From NCBI GenBank assembly GCA_001579985.1, contig LRSR01010716.1:1-21504 (forward strand): 21,504 nt of DNA, given 5' to 3'. Position numbers and translations under genes: made by a program. Under the pieces are notes generated by a model that did not search any database, was not told where the DNA came from, and saw nothing but the letters and a program-made list of their open reading frames with translations. Every line of letters starts with the position of its first letter. Position 1 is the stretch's first letter. Below, one piece after another: positions 1 through 8,400 of this stretch. Source of the DNA: Hypsibius dujardini. Lineage: Eukaryota > Tardigrada > Eutardigrada > Parachela > Hypsibiidae.

Positions 1-30
1 GAGTACCCCCCCTAATTAATTCGGGCTGCT

Positions 31-676
31 GCCGGGGGGAGAGGGTGATTTTTAATTTTTATTTATAAGAAAAACTGCCTTCCCGCCACTCCGAAAGGTC
101 CGTTACGCCTCTGGTTGGCTGTCAAGGTAAGAAAATATGCCAGTTCCGAATGGCGTTATTTATTTGGGGAAACACTGGAGAGGGACCTCTTGAGTTTTCT
201 GCGATGCGATGGGTTTGTCTAGATTATTGTTGGGGCTGGGGGAGGCCGTTATCTAACGAGGAGTTCGTATTTGTCTAACAACAGGTTGTTTCGGGTCGCG
301 GCTTTTGAGGACTTTTTTCAAATGTGAACCTTTAGACCAGCAAAGTGGAGATGAAGAAGCAAGCCGCGCAAATATAGAACAAGCTCGGATATGTATCCTG
401 CTTCTGGGAGAAGGTGGCTGATTTCGGGTGTTCTATCGCTTGAACTCAATGCTGAACGATGTCGTATTTCTTAAAGGCAGTATACACGCTTGTAATTATT
501 GTTACGGTTTACGCAGTAGAAAGCAAAATTGTGCATTTATGGAAAGCCGAGTGACCTTACGGTGAACACATTTGAGCGGAACTTTTAAACTATACATTTG
601 CCCTACTAAGATATCGCGTCCATCTACCCCGCGATAACGCATAATATTCGGCTGATACGAATGAGTGTGGAGTCTC
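31..676. repeat. Dispersed repeat R1, left copy
   Basis: This ~645 bp stretch is repeated in the same orientation at about 10836-11482. Shared blocks include aaggtccgttacgcctctgg, gttgtttcgggtcgcgg and actaagatatcgcgtcca, with small indels between the copies; by eye identity is roughly 80-85%. Neither copy has an intact ORF. The left edge is uncertain because it lies near the window start. The right edge is about 676, where the sequence switches abruptly to a copy of part of the dynein-light-chain-like exon. The family was not identified; it could be a retroelement fragment or part of a longer DNA element. Confidence 0.8.
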
Positions 677-798
677 TTGACAACCCAGACTTCCGCCGAA
701 CCGTTGGGAGTCCGCCAGTTTTCGTTGGGTTGGGACTCCGAGCATAGCCGTGTCCTGACTGCTGACCGGCATGCCCGTTAACTATACTCGTTGCGAGA
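676..798 (-). pseudogene. Fragment copied from the dynein-light-chain-like exon
   Basis: This segment matches about 14831-14968, the 5' part of the dynein-light-chain-like exon, in the same orientation. Shared blocks include acccagacttccnccgaacc and gtccgccagtttt. There are many substitutions and small deletions; for example, the GC-rich stretch at 14922-14942 is shortened here. The copy covers only the N-terminal extension, lacks the conserved C-terminal part and has lost the reading frame. It abuts R1 exactly, which suggests the two were moved or duplicated together, or that the copy was captured by an element. It is presumably not functional. Confidence 0.7.
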
Positions 799-1013
799 CA
801 CCTTTTTTGACCGAGCCCGCGCGAGTTTGTTTCCCAAACGTGAGATTTTAACGTTTATCGCTCTCGGTTGCGCGTTTTGGCGAACTTACGAACGCGCAAT
901 CAGTGTTTTCTCCGTTTTCGCGTTTCCGCCAACGAAGGAGATGCTGCCCCAGGGGCTAAAGAGCGCTCAGCACTATCCCAACAGAGGTAGTGTGGTGAGG
1001 CTGTGTCTAACTA
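799..1013. other. Spacer, nothing recognised
   Basis: An open frame exists on the plus strand (from 791), but it runs into the transposon terminal repeat beyond 1014 and shows no family features. I see no gene, RNA or clear repeat here. Confidence 0.5.
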
Positions 1014-2488
1014 GGGCAGTAATGGAGATTTTCCCTCCTGATCGGGGTGGGGTTTTTTTTACAAATACTTGTCTATTTATCATGATTTTACATTGGGGTC
1101 TCCGCGTGGAAATTACTTCTTCTTCTTTAAAGAAGAAAAATACTTCCCGTGCCAAATGTTGCTATGAGGCAACGCTTGATTGATTGATTTTTTAATTGCT
1201 TTTCCGAACTTTTACATTTTTTTATGCCAAAAAATATTTTGCTGAGCGTACACGTATTATTCGAACTTACTACAAGCCTTCAACAAAATTTTAAAAATAA
1301 AACGCAATTTTTCAAACGTAACGTAACACCGCAACAAAATAAATGAAGGGAGGAGTGCTAATAACCGTAGTCTAGCCTTACGCTTCTTATGGCTGCAGGG
1401 CCGAGTGCAGACTAGTCTTGTTTAACTAACAGTTTTGAATTTAAATAAATTAAAAAAAAATGTTAATCCTCGGCGACTTTAAATAAAATATCGTTTGAAT
1501 GTATTTTAAAAAAAACAGCGTATTTTAAATAAAATTACCATTTAAATAAAACTCGACCTTTTATTTAAATAAAATGCTGAATTTAAATAAAGTGGAAATC
1601 GTATGACATAGCCTATGCAATATGCAGCGAAACCCCTAGTGGATCGTTAAACGCAATAAATCTTACTGTGAAACAGATATTGTAAGGAAACGATTGATCA
1701 ATCAACTGATAATGCTGAAGGTTGCGACAATAAATCAATCAGATGAGGAACTAAAGCCGGTATTTATAATTTCTCAGGCAAATCAGACAATCAATCTAGG
1801 ATTTCTGAGCGCCATTCAGAGAATAATCAAGCAATCAAGCCCGCCGTCACGCGAAAAGAGGGGGTGATAATATATATTTAAATTGCTTTGCGCGTTTTTT
1901 CGAGAATTTAAATATAAATAAAATAATGGCTCAGGGAATGATTTTAAATTTAAAAAAAATATTGAGTTTAAACAAAATTAAACATATATTTTACTTAAAA
2001 TAAAAAACCGTTTTTGGCTATTTTAAATAAAAATTTAAATACATTTAAACAACACTAGTGCAGGCTGCAGGGCCGAGTGCAGGCTGTAGGGCCGATTGCA
2101 GGCTGCACGAGTATAAGTTATTGACGGCGTCGCCACTGTGCTCTTTTAGTTTATTTTTTCGAGCTGTTCTGGTTGATCGAAACATTTCTAATTTTTTTTA
2201 AAATATTTCTCAAGGAGTCTAGTACATTTAAAAAATACGTGTACGCTCAGCAAAATATTTTTTGGCATAAAAAAATTTAAAAGTTCGGAAAAGCAATTAA
2301 AAAATCAATCAATCAAGCGTTGCCTCATAGCACCAATTGGCACGGGAAGTCTTTTTCTTCTTTATTTTTTTCTGAAACGGCTTATGTAATTTCCACGCGG
2401 AGACCCCAACGTAAAATCATGATAAATAGGCAGGTATTTGTAAAAAAAACACCACCTCGATCGGGAGGGAAAATCTCCATTACTGCCC
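1014..2488. mobile_element. Foldback-type DNA element with ~250 bp TIRs
   Basis: The ends are long terminal inverted repeats: 1014-1259 on the left and 2234-2488 on the right. Both start gggcagtaatggagattttc and end inward near gctgagcgtacacgtatt, with perhaps 85-90% identity and A/T-run indels. The 1475 bp element has no transposase ORF, so it is non-autonomous. Its interior is very AT-rich and built of many degenerate tttaaataaaa units (about 1436-1595 and 1875-2060), plus a GC-richer unit gctgcagggccgagtgcag near 1392 and 2065. The flanking target duplication is not clear (…aacta before, gagta… after). The superfamily is not assigned. Confidence 0.85.
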
Positions 2489-2670
2489 GAGTAAGTTAAA
2501 ATTTAGGGTTTGCTATGTACAGATTTTTGTGAGCAATCCGCCACAAAATAAAGTAGTCTCAAAAGTCAAAATCCCTGTTATCATTCAAAAATGTGACTGT
2601 AGTCTTGCGGTCCAGTGCTTGATTGATGCAGTCTTTGGGTTAGAAATATACAACAAGCCAATCTGATGCA

Positions 2671-2694
2671 AGTACATGTACTTGTACATGTACT
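2671..2694. repeat. agtacatgtact near-palindrome, doubled
   Basis: Two overlapping units of gtacatgtactt form a 24 bp imperfect palindrome mismatched only at its centre. It is probably a simple-sequence palindrome; no function is visible. Confidence 0.6.
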
Positions 2695-2947
2695 TCTGAC
2701 TCGAGTAAGCCCATCAACCCCTTTCGGTCACGTTTTGACACGCAACGATACTTTAGCATAGCCGACGAATGAAGAGAAGTTCTCCAAAGAATTGCCAAAA
2801 TCGCGTGGCTTCGGTCGCCAAAAAAGTGTTTCGCAATCAGTCTATTACCTCGTTCCGCACGCGCACTTTTTCGACCGCCGACGGGTGAGGTTGATGTTCA
2901 AATGGAAGATTTTAAATTTGTGCGCTTAACTGACTCGTTTTCTCGTT

Positions 2948-2957
2948 TATATAAATA
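2948..2957 (+). promoter_or_regulatory. TATA-box-like element
   Basis: tatataaata lies 27 bp before a perfect 22 bp palindrome, at the usual distance from a start site. No downstream protein-coding gene was found, so if this is a promoter its product may be non-coding. It could also be a chance AT-rich match. Confidence 0.3.
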
Positions 2958-2983
2958 TACGAACGGGCGATCGAGCTTTCTTT

Positions 2984-3005
2984 CGTTTGTGCGTACGCAC
3001 AAACG
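2984..3005. repeat. Perfect 22 bp palindrome
   Basis: The sequence reads the same on both strands; one half is cgtttgtgcgt. It lies where transcription from the TATA-like element would start. It could be a dimeric protein-binding site or a 5' hairpin. Confidence 0.85.
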
Positions 3006-3156
3006 GAGGACTATGTTGCCGTTATCTCCTCTTATCAACAAGTCATTTTGATTCGAATATTTAACATTTTGACTCGAGTAGAGGCAGCTCTTCCGTCGCT
3101 ATATTAAGTTATTATTATTTACATTAACCCCAACATAGTTTTTGCTAAGCTGAAAA

Positions 3157-3235
3157 TTTTGGATCTAATGGCAGTTTTAGGGGTCCAGACCATTGCTGAA
3201 CCCTCAGCTGGCATATTCGTACTACTCCTGTACCC
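3157..3235. repeat. Copy of dispersed repeat M1
   Basis: It contains aatggcagttttaggggt and agctggc blocks that match the arms at 7325-7440 (same orientation) and, inverted, 7085-7200 and 15345-15450. It is a solitary, degenerate arm of a MITE-like family. Confidence 0.55.
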
Positions 3236-3717
3236 CTCACTTAAGACACTGCCCAACTGTTTGCTGGCAAGAATTTGAATTCTTGGGCTCGACGAATGAG
3301 AGCTTATTTTTTTTAAGGAGCGGGTACACTTTTGTGAAAAACCAAGGGTACGTCAAATCTTAAATGTTTGGCTCTTACAACATTTTCGCATAAAATTTAG
3401 GTTGCCAACAAATCATGTCATGCAAATTTCAGGGTCCACCAAGAACATTGAATAGTTTTCAAACGGTGGCCACGGGAACCGAACGCAACTGGCGCTAACA
3501 TCACAAATGACAAAAACGCCACACCTGAAGCCTGAATTAAGTTAAGGATAAAAAAATCGAAATCTCACGCAGGAAGCCTTCCTAGGGTCGTTGACTAAAA
3601 CGGCCGACTTTGCTTCTTACCATGTGCTCAATGGGTTGATCGCTCCATTGCTTGATTGTGTTAATTCTGCCAATTAGTGCTAATTAATTAATTCCTTTGA
3701 AATTCTGCCTGCACAGA
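3236..3717. other. Intergenic, nothing recognised
   Basis: No coding frame, RNA gene or repeat could be supported in this stretch. Part of it (below 3718) would be the 3' flank of the small minus-strand gene. Confidence 0.45.
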
Positions 3718-4141
3718 TCAGCTTTCCAGTTCGAACGTTGTTGGTATACTCTTAATGGGCCAGATCATACAGTTGCGGTCAACCTTAGAGCGGTACTTGA
3801 TGTTGAGCTTTGGGTGACTTTCCGTCACGTAAATGGTGTGATGACCGGGTTTGGAAAAGCGCAACTGGATGATTTGATCCTTCGCAGGCGGTAAATGTGT
3901 CAGGCTCCCTGAAGCTGGTCTCTATGAAGGTGGGCAGCTTGGAGACTGTCCCCGGTGATTCACCTAGGAATATCCGCACTTGACACTCCCGATCCTGCTG
4001 CTGATGCTGCACTTCCAACGGCTCCTCCTGTCCTGCTCCGCTGCCGACGGCGAGGGCTGTGGTTCCAGCGCCATTCTCCGTGCAGGAAAGCAGTGCAGCT
4101 ATTCCCACTCCTAGGGCACTGGTATTTCTAGCAAACTTCAT
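3718..4141 (-). CDS. Predicted small secreted protein, two exons
   Basis: The start at 4141 opens a signal-peptide-like N-terminus, MKFARNTSALGVGIAALL, followed by a low-complexity Gly/Ala/Gln/Glu stretch. The frame then needs to shift. A donor CTAG|GTGAATC (exon 1 ends at 3964) joined to an acceptor after CCAG (exon 2 starts at 3914) or CTTCAG (3908) restores a continuous second frame containing KDQIIQLRFSKPGHHTIYV and ending at TGA 3718-3720. The product is about 124 aa with only two cysteines after the signal peptide (DREC and RNCM). The inferred intron is only 49-55 bp, so a frameshifted pseudogene is the main alternative. No family is recognised. It lies downstream of the plexin-like gene on the same strand. 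Confidence 0.45.
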
Positions 4142-4261
4142 GGTGTGCGGATTTAGAAACAATATGCTATTTTAAGGAATCTGCACTGTTAGGGACTGAA
4201 TAATACTTATTTTCTGCGCCCCCGACTTATTGAATTGGAGCACACAAACAACGTGCATTTA

Positions 4262-4489
4262 TCGTATCCTCCCGGCCTCAAGGGGCAGTTTAATGCCCTA
4301 AGGCGTGCATTCCGACCGTGCCTGCTTTTAAATTTAAACCTGTGTGCATCTTTATGTGCACTGTGTGGCAATTTAAACATGTGTGAGCGTGCGTGTGCGT
4401 GTGTGTGCGCCTTAATTTTAAATTGTGCGCACTTGTATGTGTGGCATGGGGGCGGTGCTTAGGTGTCCCTTGAAACCGGGAGGATACGG
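4262..4489. mobile_element. 228 bp MITE with TA target duplication
   Basis: Terminal inverted repeats of about 26 bp (tcgtatcctcccggcctcaa on the left; its imperfect complement tcaagggacac-side copy at about 4462-4489) enclose an interior rich in tttaaa and gtgtgcg motifs. TA dinucleotides at 4260-4261 and 4490-4491 fit a Tc1/mariner-type insertion. There is no coding capacity. Confidence 0.7.
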
Positions 4490-4614
4490 TATATAACTTC
4501 GATAAGACGTTACATTAGACCGGGCAAACAAAGTCATCTCACCTAACTAACCCGGTATCGGACACCTCATCATCACACACTTAGCACGTGTCTACAGTCA
4601 GATACAGTAGGGTG

Positions 4615-4735
4615 TACACACGTGGCAAAAACCTTGCGCTGACCGAGGTAAGCACTTTAACTCGGGACTACAGCCATGCGTCAAACGTGTGTAATGGCTT
4701 AACTCGGTCAGCGCAAGGTTTTTGCCGCGTGTGTA
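4615..4735. repeat. Hairpin with 33 bp arms
   Basis: Arms 4615-4647 and 4703-4735 are complementary at 32 of 33 positions (core ggcaaaaaccttgcgctgac) around a 55 nt spacer. The spacer can form a smaller hairpin from agccat and atggct. It could be a very small inverted-repeat element or a structured transcript. The overlapping short ORF is not convincing. Confidence 0.8.
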
Positions 4736-5136
4736 TGAGGCAAATGGAGTATTCGGCTCACCGTCCAAATCGCTCATTCATGGCTTAATTTTGTTCAGCA
4801 AACAGGCGGGAGTAATGAAACCCTGACTGGTATAAAAATGTAAAAAATGCTTGGTCGAGCAACTGACCAGAAACAGTACGAGACTTCGCTACGAACGCCG
4901 GTACTCAAATTCAGAGCTCGAAACATATACTCGCACTTAACATTTTTCAGTTCTTAACACTTCAATCAGTAAATTATGCGGTTTACCAAGATCGGTGCAT
5001 TGGCAGTTTGAAATTTTTTATGGGTTCACCAAACACAAACACCAAACAAAAGCTCAAAATACATCTTTTTATAATCAAAATATGTCTAGTGTTCACAATG
5101 TTACCGTTAATGGCCCTCGCGGATGAAAGAGAATAA
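4736..5136. other. Intergenic, nothing firm
   Basis: A tataaaaa run near 4832 is the only promoter-like sequence. No gene is recognised. Confidence 0.4.
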
Positions 5137-5274
5137 TTGGATCTCGCGGCGGACGCGCTGCGAAATTTTAGGGAGGAGAACTTCCCCGTACGCTATCTTC
5201 AACACTTCTCTGATTCCCAGTTTGATGAAGTTAGAAACTTCTGCCAGTTTAAGTTGGTCACTCAAAGGGGCTAA
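5137..5274 (+). pseudogene. Short coding-like remnant, unidentified
   Basis: An open frame of 45 codons between two stops has protein-like composition, with motifs LRNFREENFPVRYL and SDSQFDEVRNFC. The acidic/aromatic pattern faintly recalls the start of PIF/Harbinger-type transposases, but there is no catalytic domain and no start codon. It may be a decayed transposon piece or chance. Confidence 0.2.
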
Positions 5275-5341
5275 CTGACACACTTAATCAAATCACAAAA
5301 TAACAACAAAAAATCGGCGAGTATGGCATGTGGACACGCAA

Positions 5342-5361
5342 TTGATTGATTGATTGATTGA
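5342..5361. repeat. (ATTG)n microsatellite
   Basis: Five tandem attg units lie within the 3' flank of the plexin-like gene, just beyond its AATAAA. Confidence 0.85.
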
Positions 5362-5369
5362 AAATTGTT

Positions 5370-5375
5370 TTTATT
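5370..5375 (-). promoter_or_regulatory. Poly(A) signal of the plexin-like gene
   Basis: AATAAA on the minus strand lies about 124 bp downstream of the receptor stop codon, supporting that stop as the true gene end. Confidence 0.5.
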
Positions 5376-5498
5376 TTCGTATATTGTAGGGCACTAAAAT
5401 ATCTAGCTTTTGGCGTTTTAAGTTTCTGTTGTTCTTCGACTTCAGTAAGTGGAAGTTGGTAGAACTTAAATAAGTTTCCATCCGGTATGTTTGGCGAT

Positions 5499-8400
5499 TC
5501 ATTGTATGTGACGTCTGCCGTTAAGGGGTTGCAGGACGGGAATATCTTCCTCGGTCGCTCCATCAACCAACGGTTTTCTGGCATGGAGCTCTGCCTCGTG
5601 ACAGTCGTTTTTCATCCGGTAGCTCGACGCCTTGCGATACAGGTAGACCGCCAAAATCGCCCCACAAAGAAAGACCGCGGCAGCCCCTCCTGCCACCGCG
5701 TTCGCCCATCGCATTTGGTCATCCGGCTGTTCCAGCAGTATTTTCGGAACGTTTTGAGCCCCTCGCGATGGAGAAGGGTCTTCCCGGAATCGGAATACAC
5801 AGGCCTTGCACTCGATGAAGATGGAGTCGTCGCCGATGATAGTGATGTTGGCGGGTCCCACTGTGGGCAGGGCATCCGCGATGGGCTCAACCGAACATGT
5901 CACATGTGACGCAGTTTGGTTCTGGATGCGGCAGTTAGTCTGACCAACCACGATTTTAAGAGATGCCGGGAGGTTTTCTCCGTGGAACGCCACGTTGGTC
6001 GTCTTAACTACGCAGCCGGTGGTGGGACTGTTGCTGAGCATTACCGGCGCGGCGGTTGAAACTTTTCCGCTCTTGACTGTAATTTTCGGTTCTGTATAAA
6101 AGATGTTGTAGTGATTCTTCGTTAGTATTATGATAGTAGTACATATTTTCAGAGGAACTTTCTAATTACAACTAGAATTTATATCTGCGTAATTGCTTTT
6201 ATCTCATTATTACACTTTGAATTACTATTGCAATTCTTGGGGCTGACTGTAGGAGCAAAAACTCATTGCGGCCTTGCAGTGAACTTTTTTGTGGACCCCG
6301 GTGGGAATAACGGTTTTAGGTCTGTCTGATTCAAAAGCATTGCCGATCCCGGTACGAAAGTGTATATTGTGCAAAACCCAAAAACGGTCATGACTAATGC
6401 ATTATTAAAAAATTAGGTCTTAATCGGTGCCTGAGAATTTCAATCAAAATGCCAGAAACTAGTTAAGAACTACCATGTTTTATACTTACTGATTTCCAGA
6501 CCGTTTTTGTCTCCGCGAAGCAAATTCGCCGCGATTGAGTACACTTCAGGCTTCCGGGTGCCAGGGTGCGATCGGCAGACCTGTCCGTCCTCTTTCCACT
6601 GGCACAGCGAGTGCACGTCTTCACAACTGAGTCTCTCCAAATCCTCACAACGACGAATGATTGTCAAGGATGTATTGAGGATGTGAAACGAATGATTTTG
6701 GCCCGATCGAAACGACAACGACACGTCGAGGCTTTCCAGAGTAGCGTTGTCGGTCGTTATTCGCTCTCGAAGTGTATTCGGAACGGGACATCGGAAGGCG
6801 GGTAGACTATTGGGTTGGTAATTGGCCACGGCCTTGAAGCTAATGTCCTGCTGGGTTAGACAATTGGTGTCGCATTTCGGCCAGAACTGGCACCACACCG
6901 AGAGGCTGTACAGGGAAAGAGTGGGATAGTGCAGTAAGAGAATCTCAACCTGAAATGAGACGGTGGAAACGGTTAAACTGTTTACTGAGCGACAATACGT
7001 ACATTCAACTATTTATGGATATATAAAATCATCGGTAAATTATTTGACTCCAAAAGAGCTCAGTAGCAGTGCTACTCTCCGTGATCTTTCATACCCGAGA
7101 ATCTCGGGTGTGGAGTGAGAGTCTGAGAGTCCAGCCAGGTCTGGATTCCTGGAACGGCCATTTGATCCAAAATTTTATACTTTACAAAAAATGTGTTCGG
7201 GATTCAGGTAAATATTACAAACTATATGAAATAGATACATAAAACAGAATACATGTTATCACCAAATTATATTAAACTACATGTACGCTGTTTACTATCT
7301 ATTATTACTTTCGCCCCAAATGTATGTTTTGTTAGAAATAAAATTCTGAATCGAATGGCATTTCCAAGGGTGCAGACCCCCGCTGGATCTCAAGGGCACC
7401 CCCATGAGAGTTGCTTGGGTTGCCACACTCTGGTAATCGAAACGCTCCTCTGCCACTTACAGTATGTATTCAATAGGCACACCACTTGACTTCAATCTGC
7501 TTTTTAGAGTTTTGAAAAGTTTTGAAAACTCGGGAGCCAGCGTAATGGGAGGTACCATATCGTCCAGTGATTCATTACCGGATGTTCCGAGTATCCTTCT
7601 CCTTGGAGTCGCACCGCTGCGGGACTCATTAGAAAGAGGTTAGGGCAAAAGGAGCTTTCAACGGTTTCGCTATCCAGCCACACGCCGTGATCCAAATCCT
7701 CTCCGACGTTCACGGACGTACATGTTTGCTTAATGCTGCATCTGTAGGTGAATTGTAATTTAAACAAAATTTAAAAATTAGCTAGCTACCTCACGACTCG
7801 GATAAGGCGGCTATACCTGCTTTCTATCGTGCACCATCCGCAGAATTTGATGTCCGATGCCAGGCATTCGCCACAAGTCCGCAATACCGCGCATGGATTA
7901 ACATCCCATTTGATTATCTAAAGCGCGAAAGACAGGCTCAGCGTTTGAAACAGGTTCCTTGAAGAGAATGAGACGGTGAAGCTGTGTGCCGTGTGAGCAA
8001 TACTGAACGCTCAATTGCCAGTTTCATCCGTCTTTTGATATGTAAACTTTAACTGGCTCCATCCATTGTTTGGGTCAATAATTATACGTACCATCTTGTC
8101 GGTAATGATTTGTAGGTAGTGCGAATTGGATTCCGCAAACATCGTTCGGATTGTCCCATTGCCGAATCGGGGATCAGAGCTCTTCAGGATAACTCCCGGG
8201 CGTTGCTTGCTTAGCTTGAGAGACTATATATAGAATGACAAGAGGAAATGAGTTTGTGTACAGTACTAACCAATAGTCATTATTGTTTGCCTATCTGCGA
8301 GAATGTACATTTTACGAGGGGCACTCCAATAGTCTTGGAACTCAGTCATTTACTCTGCACCAAACGACTGCTTTTCGAATCATTCAACATAGATCGATAG

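Larger units (their letters stand above)
2489..3150. other. Intergenic stretch with a TATA box and palindromes
   Basis: No protein-coding gene is recognised. The stretch holds a near-palindrome at 2671-2694, a TATA box at 2948-2957 and a perfect palindrome at 2984-3005, listed separately. A 12-codon ORF starts at 3013, just after the palindrome, and looks accidental. Confidence 0.5.

Noticed and set aside
791-1183. 130-codon plus-strand ORF
   Set aside because: Its second half is the transposon's terminal repeat, and the first half has no family features or splice signals.
5487-5909. Plus-strand ORFs over receptor exon 10 and exon 9
   Set aside because: They are antisense shadows of well-supported plexin-like exons.
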